From Candidatus Latescibacterota bacterium (lineage in GTDB: Bacteria; JAAXHH01; JABIQT01), in NCBI GenBank assembly GCA_018667995.1, contig JABIQT010000888.1, positions 1 to 12,395 on the forward strand: a stretch of 12,395 nucleotides of DNA, written 5' to 3'. Of this stretch, positions 1 to 7,035 are shown one piece after another. The translations under genes were made by a program, and so were the position numbers. The notes beneath the pieces are model-generated. The model was not told where the DNA came from. It worked only from the letters and a program-made list of their open reading frames with translations, and did not search any database. Every line of letters begins with the position of its first letter. The first letter of the stretch is position 1.

Positions 1-1116
1 CAGCGTGACATCAACGGTCTCTTGTCCCTCAAATCGGAGAACCCCAAGCTCGACTGTTGTGCCGGGGGGCATTACGGCTACGCGTCGTCGGAAGGAATCG
101 CTGTCGATGACCTTGGTGCCGTTGATTGCAACAATTACATCGCCTTCCTGTAGGTCAGAGACTGCCGCAGGTCCATCCTCGGGGATCCCTGAAATGAGCA
201 CCCCACCTGTATCAGGCATGCCGATTGACTCGGCCATTTCATCGGTGATAGGTTGTATGAGTATCCCCAGATAACCGCGAGTCACTTTACCGTCGCGTAT
301 CAATGTGGTCATAATATGGCGGGCCATGTTTGCGGGTATCGAAAACCCCAAACCTTGATATCCCTGCCCCACAATGGCAGTATTGATACCCATCAAATTG
401 CCGTCTAGATCCACGAGGGCACCACCACTGTTTCCTGGATTAATGGCGGCATCGGTCTGAATGAAGTCGTCGTAATCGGTGATACGCAAGTCTGATCGCC
501 CCTTCGCACTTACTATGCCAGCTGTTACAGTGTGCTCCAGACCAGCCGGGTTGCCAACAGCCAGGACCCATTCTCCGACACGAATGGCATCCGAATCACC
601 GAATGGGAGAACTGGAAGGTTATCGCTATCTACCTTGATGACAGCGAGATCAGTACGGGGATCTGCGCCGATTAGTTCGGCGGCCAGTTTTCTACTATCG
701 GGAAATTCCACTATAATCTCGTCGGCATCTGCCACGACATGGTTATTGGTAAGTATGTATCCGTCCTTTGATACGATGACTCCTGAACCTAGTCCGTTTC
801 TGCGAGGCTGGGGACGCTGTTGGAACCCTCTTCCCCCGAAAAAGTCTTCAAAAGGCTGGCCCTGGCCGGAACTCCTGGTGGGTGCAGATTTGCTTCGGAT
901 TAACACCACGGAAGGTTTGACCTGTTCGGCGATGTCTGCGAAACTACCACTAAACTCCCTCAGAGAACGGGCGTCGGCACTTACCGTGGGCATAAAGGAG
1001 GAATCCCTCGAGTCTGAAACAAGGTTCAGAGGCGAAGCGAAGAGCACTCCCATAATCATTCCCAATATTAGCAGTCCAATGATGGTTAGCTTACCATGTT
1101 TGAACGTTACGGACAT
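1..1116 (-). CDS. htrA: HtrA/DegP-family periplasmic serine endoprotease, C-terminus cut by window edge
   Basis: Trypsin-like (S1C) envelope protease that degrades or refolds damaged exported proteins. The 372 residues present start at an ATG preceded by a strong AAGGAGG site with a 6-nt gap. Residues 10-29 form a hydrophobic segment that could be a membrane anchor or an uncleaved signal. The catalytic triad is complete: His126 in TNNHVV, Asp156 in DPRTDLAV and Ser230 in GNSGGAL. A flexible Gly/Gln/Arg-rich loop at about residues 77-108, including FEDFFGG, matches the LA loop of the family. A PDZ domain starts near residue 281 (GYLGI) and runs to the edge. Family members usually have one or two PDZ domains, so up to about 100 residues may be missing. 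It lies downstream of lon but behind a terminator, so it is probably transcribed separately. Family assignment is firm; the choice between DegP, DegQ and DegS types is open. Confidence 0.95.
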   Translation of the reverse strand, partial: MSVTFKHGKLTIIGLLILGMIMGVLFASPLNLVSDSRDSSFMPTVSADARSLREFSGSFADIAEQVKPSVVLIRSKSAPTRSSGQGQPFEDFFGGRGFQQRPQPRRNGLGSGVIVSKDGYILTNNHVVADADEIIVEFPDSRKLAAELIGADPRTDLAVIKVDSDNLPVLPFGDSDAIRVGEWVLAVGNPAGLEHTVTAGIVSAKGRSDLRITDYDDFIQTDAAINPGNSGGALVDLDGNLMGINTAIVGQGYQGLGFSIPANMARHIMTTLIRDGKVTRGYLGILIQPITDEMAESIGMPDTGGVLISGIPEDGPAAVSDLQEGDVIVAINGTKVIDSDSFRRRVAVMPPGTTVELGVLRFEGQETVDVTL

Positions 1117-1122
1117 TACTTT

Positions 1123-1129
1123 CCTCCTT
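1123..1129 (-). promoter_or_regulatory. Strong ribosome binding site of htrA
   Basis: On the minus strand the sequence reads AAGGAGG and ends 6 nt before the ATG at 1116. This is near-perfect Shine-Dalgarno complementarity and fixes the start codon of the protease gene. Confidence 0.8.
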
Positions 1130-1215
1130 GAATCGATTTACACTCCGGGTATATCCACGGAATATCGCTCGGGTGGTATTTGCGTTTATTTGCGATCCGG
1201 CTACATCTTCAGCAT

Positions 1216-1240
1216 AACGTCCTAAATGATCTGTCGTTCC
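1216..1240 (-). promoter_or_regulatory. Candidate ECF sigma-factor promoter of htrA
   Basis: The minus strand reads GGAAC, then 16 nt, then CGTT. This is the general layout of ECF-type (extracytoplasmic stress) sigma promoters, with a GGAAC -35 and a CGT-containing -10. It sits about 100 nt upstream of the htrA start codon and downstream of the lon terminator, where a promoter is expected. Envelope-stress sigma factors often drive htrA/degP genes, which fits. The motif is short, was found by eye, and could be chance. Confidence 0.35.
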
Positions 1241-1260
1241 ATACATATTCAGGGCATAGT

Positions 1261-1297
1261 AAAACACGCGCCGGTTTTATACGAACCGGCGCGTGTT
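1261..1297 (-). terminator. Intrinsic terminator of lon
   Basis: A perfect 14-bp GC-rich inverted repeat (arms 1263-1276 and 1284-1297, 7-nt loop) is followed on the minus strand by further T residues. It begins about 38 nt past the lon stop codon at 1335 and therefore separates lon from the htrA gene. The arms read AACACGCGCCGGTT and its reverse complement. The opposite side lacks a good T-run, and no plus-strand gene ends here, so it is assigned to lon. Confidence 0.85.
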
Positions 1298-1334
1298 CAA
1301 TGTAACCTGATCTATCGATGCATGTCAACCCGGT

Positions 1335-3401
1335 TCAGTTTCGTGCCGGCGTCACCATGAGTTCCTCAAAATCGCCCATCCATTCATTGGATTCTTCGGC
1401 GTTCTCCTGGGTCAAGGCAAGCTTGAGAACCTGCTCTACATTATCAACCAGGAAAAAACACAGCTTCTCTTTGATGGACTGCGGCACATCCTCAAGGTCT
1501 CTCTCATTACGTTTCGGTAGTACAACGGTGGTGATTCCGGCACGCTGAGCGGCTAGCACCTTCTCCTTGATTCCACCAACCGGCAAGACCTTTCCACGCA
1601 ACGTCACCTCACCAGTCATTGCCAGGTCGTTTCGGACAGAGCGCCCCGTCAAGAGAGAGGCGAGTACGGTTGTCAATGTGACACCCGCAGAGGGTCCATC
1701 TTTGGGAATCGCGCCAGCAGGAAGGTGGATGTGGATATCGTGATCATCGAAGAAATCAGCCGCGATACCCCACTCCAAGGCATGCGACCTGATGTAAGTG
1801 AGAGCTGCCTGAGCCGACTCCTTCATGACGTCACCGAGCTGACCCGTCAAAGTCAGCCCCTTCTTCCCATTCATCTTGCTGGCCTCTATGAACATGATCT
1901 CCCCGCCAACGGCAGTCCATGCAAGTCCAATGGCGACGCCAGGTTCACCTGTACGCTCGGAGACCTCAGAGTGGTATTTCTGTGAACCCAGGTGCTTCTG
2001 GACTTCCTCTGGTGAAATGATGAATGTTGAATCGCCTCCTTCGGCGACGATACGTGCCACTTTGCGAGTCACTTTACCGATCTCGCGTTCGAGGTTTCTT
2101 AGTCCGGCCTCGCGGGTGTATTGGTCGACTATGGTCCGGACACCAGTCCTTTCAAACTTTATCTGCTCCGGCGTGAGTCCGTGATCACCCACCTGCTTTG
2201 GGATCAGGTGCCGCTCTGCTATTTCGATCTTCTCCTCTTCGGTATAACCCGAGAGTTCAATAACTTCCATCCGATCGCGCAATGGACCAGGAATCGTCGA
2301 CAACACATTTGCGGTGGTGATAAACATGACATTCGAAAGATCAAATGGTACATCGAGATAGTGATCCGCAAAGGAGTTATTCTGTTCGGGATCGAGGACC
2401 TCAAGAAGTGCTGACGACGGATCGCCCCGGAAATCTGAACCAAGTTTGTCGATCTCATCAAGCATAAACACAGGGTTATTGGTTCCGGCCTTACGGATGC
2501 CCTGAATGATGCGCCCTGGCAGCGCACCTATGTATGTACGCCTGTGCCCACGAATCTCTGCCTCATCGTGAACTCCTCCAAGGGACATCCTCACGAATTC
2601 ACGGCCGAGAGCCTTTGCGACTGAACGTCCCAGTGATGTTTTACCCACGCCCGGAGGACCGACAAAGCACAATATAGGTCCTTTCATTTCGGGTCTCAGC
2701 TTTCGAACTGACAGATGCTCAAGGATACGATCCTTTATGGTCTCAAGTCCGTAATGATCTTCATCAAGAATGGTAGAGGCTTCGCCAATATCGAGCCTAT
2801 CAGTGGTTGACGAACTCCACGGCAATTCAGACAACCACTCGAGATAAGTACGGGCTATCGAGAATTCAGGCGAAGATGGTGACATTCTCGAGAGGCGAGT
2901 CAGCTCCCGATCCGCATCCTTGCGCACATCTTCCGGCATCCCTGACTCCGCTATCTTGCGGCCAAGATCGTCACGTTCTTCTGAGTGTTCATCGGCTTCG
3001 CCGAGTTCTTTTTGAATGGCCTTCATCTGTTCGCGCAGATAGTAATCACGCTGGGCCTTTCCCATCTCAGTCTGTACCTGATTCTGGATTCTACTGCCCG
3101 TCTCAGCTACTTCAAGCTCACGATTGAGTAGGATAGTAAGTCCCTCCAACCGCTGACGGACATTGTCTGACTCCAAAACTGCCTGTTGATCGGCCAGAGA
3201 TATCTTCAAGTTGAAAGCGATAAAATCGGCCAATTTGGAGGGTGCTTCTTCAAGGTTTATGGCGGCGATCTTCAATTCATCAGACATATTTTGGACCAGA
3301 TCTACGAGCTTCTGGAATTGTCCGGAGAGATTTTGCGCGAGCCCTTTTACTTCTACTGAATCATCATCCGCTTCGTCGAGTAGTTCCGCCTTGACACGCA
3401 T
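1335..3401 (-). CDS. lon: Lon protease, ATPase and protease domains (second piece of an interrupted gene)
   Basis: ATP-dependent AAA+ serine protease of the cytoplasm that removes misfolded and regulatory proteins. This 688-residue frame holds the end of the substrate-binding N-domain and the coiled-coil region (about residues 1-200). The AAA+ module follows, with Walker [10 protein letters not shown] at 248-256 and Walker [10 protein letters not shown] at 311-319. The C-terminal protease has its catalytic Ser571 in PKDGPSAG. The partner lysine lies in GGIKEK; the 43-residue spacing usual in Lon points to Lys614. The first 121 positions of a normal Lon lie upstream in the same frame (3402-3764) but are separated by a TAA at 3423-3425. 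The ATG at 3401 has no clear Shine-Dalgarno site and falls inside the N-domain, so it is probably not the natural start. Restored across the stop, the protein would have 809 positions, typical of Lon. It is either a recent nonsense mutation or a sequence error; all motifs downstream are intact. Confidence 0.93.
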   Translation of the reverse strand: MRVKAELLDEADDDSVEVKGLAQNLSGQFQKLVDLVQNMSDELKIAAINLEEAPSKLADFIAFNLKISLADQQAVLESDNVRQRLEGLTILLNRELEVAETGSRIQNQVQTEMGKAQRDYYLREQMKAIQKELGEADEHSEERDDLGRKIAESGMPEDVRKDADRELTRLSRMSPSSPEFSIARTYLEWLSELPWSSSTTDRLDIGEASTILDEDHYGLETIKDRILEHLSVRKLRPEMKGPILCFVGPPGVGKTSLGRSVAKALGREFVRMSLGGVHDEAEIRGHRRTYIGALPGRIIQGIRKAGTNNPVFMLDEIDKLGSDFRGDPSSALLEVLDPEQNNSFADHYLDVPFDLSNVMFITTANVLSTIPGPLRDRMEVIELSGYTEEEKIEIAERHLIPKQVGDHGLTPEQIKFERTGVRTIVDQYTREAGLRNLEREIGKVTRKVARIVAEGGDSTFIISPEEVQKHLGSQKYHSEVSERTGEPGVAIGLAWTAVGGEIMFIEASKMNGKKGLTLTGQLGDVMKESAQAALTYIRSHALEWGIAADFFDDHDIHIHLPAGAIPKDGPSAGVTLTTVLASLLTGRSVRNDLAMTGEVTLRGKVLPVGGIKEKVLAAQRAGITTVVLPKRNERDLEDVPQSIKEKLCFFLVDNVEQVLKLALTQENAEESNEWMGDFEELMVTPARN

Positions 3402-3422
3402 TATTGGCTCGGTCTCAAGGAC

Positions 3423-3425
3423 TTA
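3423..3425 (-). other. Premature in-frame TAA codon within lon
   Basis: This single ochre codon occupies position 114 of the reconstructed Lon frame. Both flanks are in the same reading frame and both match Lon. It is neither TGA (selenocysteine) nor TAG (pyrrolysine), so recoding is not an obvious explanation. Other genes in the window show no internal TAA, so a reassigned code is not supported. Confidence 0.8.
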
Positions 3426-3764
3426 AATGACCTTCATTCGTGACACACCCTGTACCAGAACGTGAAGGCCGTCCGGAGGTAGTTTCATCGACTTATGGAC
3501 CATTGACAGTGTACCAGTATTGTAGAGATCCTCCGCTTGGGGCGCGTCTACATCAGGATCGCGCTGGGCAAGTATCAGAATTTCACTGTCGCCTTGAAGC
3601 GCCTCATCAAGCGCCTTAACCGACCCTGACCGATTGGCCACGAGGGGTGCAGCCATGTGGGGATAGATTATCAAGTTTCTTACGGGCAGAACTGCAATGC
3701 TATCATATATTCTTGCCTTGCCAGATTCGGACCGGTCCGGTCCATGTCCAGTTGAGATTGCCAT
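3423..3764 (-). CDS. lon: Lon protease N-terminal fragment ending at an in-frame TAA
   Basis: This frame encodes 113 residues matching the start of the Lon N-terminal (substrate-recognition) domain. The pattern SIAVLPVRNLIIYPHMAAPLVANRS is followed by the LILAQRDPDVDAP and HVLVQGVSRMKVI segments expected at this place in Lon. The ATG at 3764 is preceded by GAAAGG with a 7-nt gap, so this is very likely the true lon start. Translation stops at TAA (3423-3425). The seven codons after the stop (V-L-E-T-E-P-I) continue naturally into the 688-residue frame ending at 1335, with no frame change. One substitution such as GAA to TAA would explain the break. Alone, this piece has neither ATPase nor protease and would not be a functional Lon. 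Confidence 0.85.
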   Translation of the reverse strand: MAISTGHGPDRSESGKARIYDSIAVLPVRNLIIYPHMAAPLVANRSGSVKALDEALQGDSEILILAQRDPDVDAPQAEDLYNTGTLSMVHKSMKLPPDGLHVLVQGVSRMKVI

Positions 3765-4035
3765 TTTCGCACCTTTCTTTATAAGGAAATTGAGACAGTC
3801 AGTATCTAATCCCCGACCACAAGTCGGCGATATCTGGCAACATACAGTGTCTCGATGTTATAGCACTGAACGTGCCAATCGGTTTCGCCAAGGATTAAGA
3901 AACCTGACAATGACCCGTTTTACAGTGGGTTATGAATGCGAATAAGGAAAGCGGAGCGGAGACACATCGAGGTATGATGCGCAGATTTGGTGCAGCAACT
4001 GCCGATTTGACAGACAAACTGACATTACTACGGAA
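3765..4035. other. Intergenic region between namZ stop and lon start
   Basis: About 270 bases with no convincing gene; short frames on both strands lack family resemblance. It should contain the lon promoter, but I found no clean -35/-10 pair and no CIRCE or HAIR heat-shock operator on the minus strand. A small 5-bp hairpin (CCGAC, loop CACAA, GTCGG at about 3814-3828) lies in the probable lon leader. I see no terminator after namZ, so read-through into lon is possible. Confidence 0.4.
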
Positions 4036-5205
4036 TCAGTTATCGTAATGCAAAAATGGCAGACTAAGGTCTCGGAACATGGACTCAGCCTCAAGAAATC
4101 CGTCGGTAATCTCACTAGGTCGGACCCCGTCCATCAGATCCTTGCGTACGGTGTGATTTCCGATCAATCTGTCGAAGAAAAACTGGGGATCTCCGGCCAC
4201 TTTTGTCCACTCGATTTCATTCGGCCATAGTTCAAGGATCTGTGACATCATTGACAGGGAAACGTAGAGAGGATCAAAGTTTCCCCTGTCCATCACGTGA
4301 ATCTGAACCCCGTGACAAGTACAGTCCTTCAGTTTCCAGAAAGTTGGCCGAAATGTTGCCGGACGAAACCTGATACCTGGCATCTGTCGATCATTCAGTG
4401 CCTCGGCCAGTTGACTACTCACCATCCAGGGCGCACCGATTAACTCAAAGGGACGGGTAGTGCCCCTCCCCTCCGATATATTGGTTCCCTCGAACAGACA
4501 CAACCCCGGATAAACAACAGCCGTATCAACGGTAGGCATGTTGGGCGATGGTGGCACCCATTGGAGACCTGTATCTTCGTACCACATAGTTCGTCGCCAT
4601 CCGGTCATGAACGCAACTTCAATTTCGGCACCAATATCCTCGGTTCTGTTTAGCAAGAGGGCCAATTCACCAAGTGTCATACCGTGGCGAATAGGAATAG
4701 ACGAAGCGCCTTCAAACGATCTCAGGTCCGGTTGAACAAGAGGACCTTGTACTCGCATTCCGGTGATTGGATTCGGTCTGTCAAGAACCATTACTGGTAT
4801 GCCAGCCGCAGCGGCCGCCTTCAAAGTGTATATCAACGACGTCAGGAAGGTGTAGAATCGAACTCCTACATCCTGGATATCAAAAATCAACAGGTCGATC
4901 TCTCGAAGCACTTCACCAGCGGGTGATTCCTTAGGTCCATACAGGCTGTGTACAGGTAAGCCTGTGTCGCGATCTGTTCCGTCACCGATTCTCTCACGAT
5001 CCTGGATGTGACCGTACAGTCCATGTTCTGGACCGAAGAGCGCGACAATCCTGTTCCCAAGGAGTTTTCTTAGTACAGAAATGGTACTATCGAGTATAGC
5101 GGTGACACCTGTCTGATTAGTAATCAGGCCGATACGTTTTGCTGTTCCCAACTTAATAGGATCTCTCACAAGGCATTCTATGCCCGTTTGCACTTTTCCA
5201 CCCAC
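4036..5205 (-). CDS. namZ: DUF1343 exo-beta-N-acetylmuramidase (NamZ family, GH171)
   Basis: NamZ enzymes remove terminal N-acetylmuramic acid from peptidoglycan fragments during wall turnover and recycling. The 389-residue protein shows the family pattern in order: RIGLITNQTG (24-33), FGPEHG (57-62) with its conserved acidic and histidine residues, FDIQDVGVRFYT (108-119), LDRPNP (141-146), PSPNMPT (219-225) and EGTNISEGRGTTRPFE (239-254). Length is normal for the family. The start is a GTG at 5205 with GGAG about 10 nt upstream; a second in-frame GTG at codon 5 is possible. No signal peptide is visible at either start, which suggests cytoplasmic action on imported muropeptides or sugars, unlike the secreted NamZ of Bacillus. 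It is divergent from the kinase operon and precedes lon on the same strand. Family assignment is strong; substrate is inferred from the family. Confidence 0.9.
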   Translation of the reverse strand: MGGKVQTGIECLVRDPIKLGTAKRIGLITNQTGVTAILDSTISVLRKLLGNRIVALFGPEHGLYGHIQDRERIGDGTDRDTGLPVHSLYGPKESPAGEVLREIDLLIFDIQDVGVRFYTFLTSLIYTLKAAAAAGIPVMVLDRPNPITGMRVQGPLVQPDLRSFEGASSIPIRHGMTLGELALLLNRTEDIGAEIEVAFMTGWRRTMWYEDTGLQWVPPSPNMPTVDTAVVYPGLCLFEGTNISEGRGTTRPFELIGAPWMVSSQLAEALNDRQMPGIRFRPATFRPTFWKLKDCTCHGVQIHVMDRGNFDPLYVSLSMMSQILELWPNEIEWTKVAGDPQFFFDRLIGNHTVRKDLMDGVRPSEITDGFLEAESMFRDLSLPFLHYDN

Positions 5206-5276
5206 GTTGTTTCGTCTCCAATTCAGCCCATTCTCGCTTCTTAATGAGTGTTGACAAGAAGAGGCACACAGGTTAG

Positions 5277-5309
5277 TTTTTGCCGTTCAGTCAATATATA
5301 GTATATGAC
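5277..5309 (+). promoter_or_regulatory. Candidate promoter of the sensor-kinase operon
   Basis: This AT-rich element lies about 90-120 nt before the first kinase gene. It reads TTGCCG (5280-5285), an 18-nt spacer, then TATGAC (5304-5309), with an overlapping TATAGT at 5297-5302. A similar arrangement (TTGCAG, 17 nt, TATGAC, also overlapping TATAGT) occurs before the cytochrome gene at 10311-10339. The part 5291-5308 is also a near-palindrome (TCA...TGA), so it could be an operator as well, shared with the divergent namZ. No experimental start site is known. Confidence 0.4.
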
Positions 5310-5400
5310 GGTCTAACTATCTTCCAGCGAATACATGTGATAGCTCAGTCGACACCTCCCATCTAATAGGGAACGAGTGTCGGCCGGTAGGTGATTCGGG

Positions 5401-7032
5401 ATGCAACAGCAAGTTCTCATAGTCCACAGTCAAACGTCGGTAATCGCAGACGTCTTAGGTGCACTGGATCAAGGGCCACATCAGTTGACGGTGTCGACCG
5501 AACCGAACCTAACCGAAACATTGTGTGAGAAATACCGTCCGGACCTGCTAATTATGGACTGGGATCCGGATGGTTTCGGCGGCATTGAGGCTTTTCAAGC
5601 CTTACATGACCTCAATCCGGAGATGCTATCAATCGGCATCGCTCCGGGGGATGTCCAGGCTGTACCATCAGAGTACGTCCGCAACGGACTTCGGTCTTGG
5701 CATCAGCTGCCTATTAAGATTGACCAACTACGTAAGCAGGTGGAAAGATGCCTTTGGGTCGCTCAACCAAAAAGGACTCTTGTCGACCTTTCGAGAGACA
5801 TAGACGAACGTGCAAGCCATCTCGATACCTTTCTATCGATCAGTCGTTCGATTACTGCAAATCTGCGGAATGATCTCGACACACTATTAGAACAGATCGC
5901 CGAAGAGACCTCTCGCATGCTGGTCGCGGAACGGACGAGCTTGTTTATTTTTGACAGGGCACATGACTGTCTGTGGTCACGCGTAGCAGAAGGGGAGGTC
6001 GATCGAACTATAACGCTGGGTATGGACCAACCCGGGATCGTCGTGCATGTGGCTAAGACCGGACAACCGTTACAGGTCCAGGACGCCTATCGTGAACCGC
6101 TTTTTAATCCGGACGTAGATCGAATTACCGGTTATCATACCAGGAATATACTAGGCTTTCCGGTTCGGAACGACCGCGGGGAGCTCATCGGCGTAATCGA
6201 AACGCTTAACAAGATAAGTGGCCCTTTTACTGATTCGGACGAACGGCTACTGGCCATCATGTCGTTTCTCTTCGCTGCGGCTATTGAAAATGCTCAGTTG
6301 TATGAGGCACTTCGTCAACAGATCCGTGAAAACGAATCACTAGAATCACAGAAAATCCAGGCTGACCGTCTGGCGGTGGTGGGTCAGATGGCAAGCAGCA
6401 TCATCCATGACATACGGGGACCTCTTGCAATTATACGCGGATACGCAGAATTAGCTGTTGCAGGAACGGAGTCAACTGAGAAGCGGCAACGCTTCGCAAA
6501 TACCATCACCGCGGAAGTATCGAGGCTGCATGATATGGCCCGCGACCTGCAGGAGTATTCCGATGGGACGAGTTCGGTAGCGCTTATTCCAACGGCCATA
6601 GAGCCATTTATCGAATCCTTTCTCGAACTGATACGACCAGACTTTTCGGAAAGGAGCATCCATATCATCCATCACCTGCAGTATGAAGGGAATCTGATGA
6701 TGGATGCAGGGCGAATGAAGCGCGCTTTTCACAATATCTCAGCGAACGCGGCGGACGCTATGGCGAGCGGTGGATCATTCATGGTTACGTCCTCACAAGT
6801 TGGCGAGCACGTGCATATCGAACTTCACGATACAGGCGCAGGCGTGCCGGATGACATCCAGGATCGGCTCTTTGAGCCTTTCGTGACCTCCGGTAAAACC
6901 CACGGAACCGGTCTTGGACTGGCGGTCGTAAATCGCATTATCCACGAACATCAAGCCGAGATCACTGTGGCGACAAGCACAACCGGTACAACTTTTACCA
7001 TACGCTTTCCTGTACCAATGGAAGGAACGTAA
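5401..7032 (+). CDS. Soluble hybrid sensor: degenerate receiver, GAF domain and complete histidine kinase
   Basis: Cytoplasmic sensor histidine kinase of 543 residues without membrane segments. Residues 1-120 resemble a response-regulator receiver. Asp53 stands at the phosphorylation position, but the N-terminal acidic pair is replaced (VLIVHSQ), and the usual Thr/Ser and Lys switch residues appear to be missing (QLP where KP is usual). It is probably a pseudo-receiver. Residues 155-300 form a GAF domain with the N-K-F-D-E pattern (Asn270, Lys271, Phe276, Asp280, Glu281) seen in cyclic-nucleotide-binding GAF domains. The kinase core is complete: H-box SSIIHDIRGPL with His336, N-box Asn445/Asn449, G1 DTGAG (477-481), F-box FEPF (491-494) and G2 GTGLGL (502-507). 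The start ATG has a weak GGTGA-like site upstream. The stop is 3 nt before the next gene, so the two are co-translated. The output partner is not in the window; no intact response regulator with an effector domain is present. Confidence 0.9.
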   Translation: MQQQVLIVHSQTSVIADVLGALDQGPHQLTVSTEPNLTETLCEKYRPDLLIMDWDPDGFGGIEAFQALHDLNPEMLSIGIAPGDVQAVPSEYVRNGLRSWHQLPIKIDQLRKQVERCLWVAQPKRTLVDLSRDIDERASHLDTFLSISRSITANLRNDLDTLLEQIAEETSRMLVAERTSLFIFDRAHDCLWSRVAEGEVDRTITLGMDQPGIVVHVAKTGQPLQVQDAYREPLFNPDVDRITGYHTRNILGFPVRNDRGELIGVIETLNKISGPFTDSDERLLAIMSFLFAAAIENAQLYEALRQQIRENESLESQKIQADRLAVVGQMASSIIHDIRGPLAIIRGYAELAVAGTESTEKRQRFANTITAEVSRLHDMARDLQEYSDGTSSVALIPTAIEPFIESFLELIRPDFSERSIHIIHHLQYEGNLMMDAGRMKRAFHNISANAADAMASGGSFMVTSSQVGEHVHIELHDTGAGVPDDIQDRLFEPFVTSGKTHGTGLGLAVVNRIIHEHQAEITVATSTTGTTFTIRFPVPMEGT

Positions 7033-7035
7033 CGC

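Noticed and set aside
479-1225. Plus-strand open frame of 248 codons
   Set aside because: It is antisense to the htrA-type gene, which has a full catalytic triad and a strong ribosome binding site. The translated frame has no recognisable motif.
3850-3890. TTGGCAC...GTGCTATAA on the minus strand as a CIRCE-like heat-shock operator before lon
   Set aside because: CIRCE needs nine-base arms around a 9-nt spacer. Here the arms are shorter, imperfect and only 5 nt apart.
3930-4115. Minus-strand 61-codon frame overlapping the 3' end of namZ
   Set aside because: It overlaps namZ in another frame, with no ribosome binding site or family resemblance.
5251-5279. Perfect TTGACA at 5251-5256 as a -35 box before the kinase operon
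   Set aside because: At 16-18 nt spacing the -10 position is TTAGTT/TAGTTT, a poor match. The element at 5277-5309 is a better candidate.
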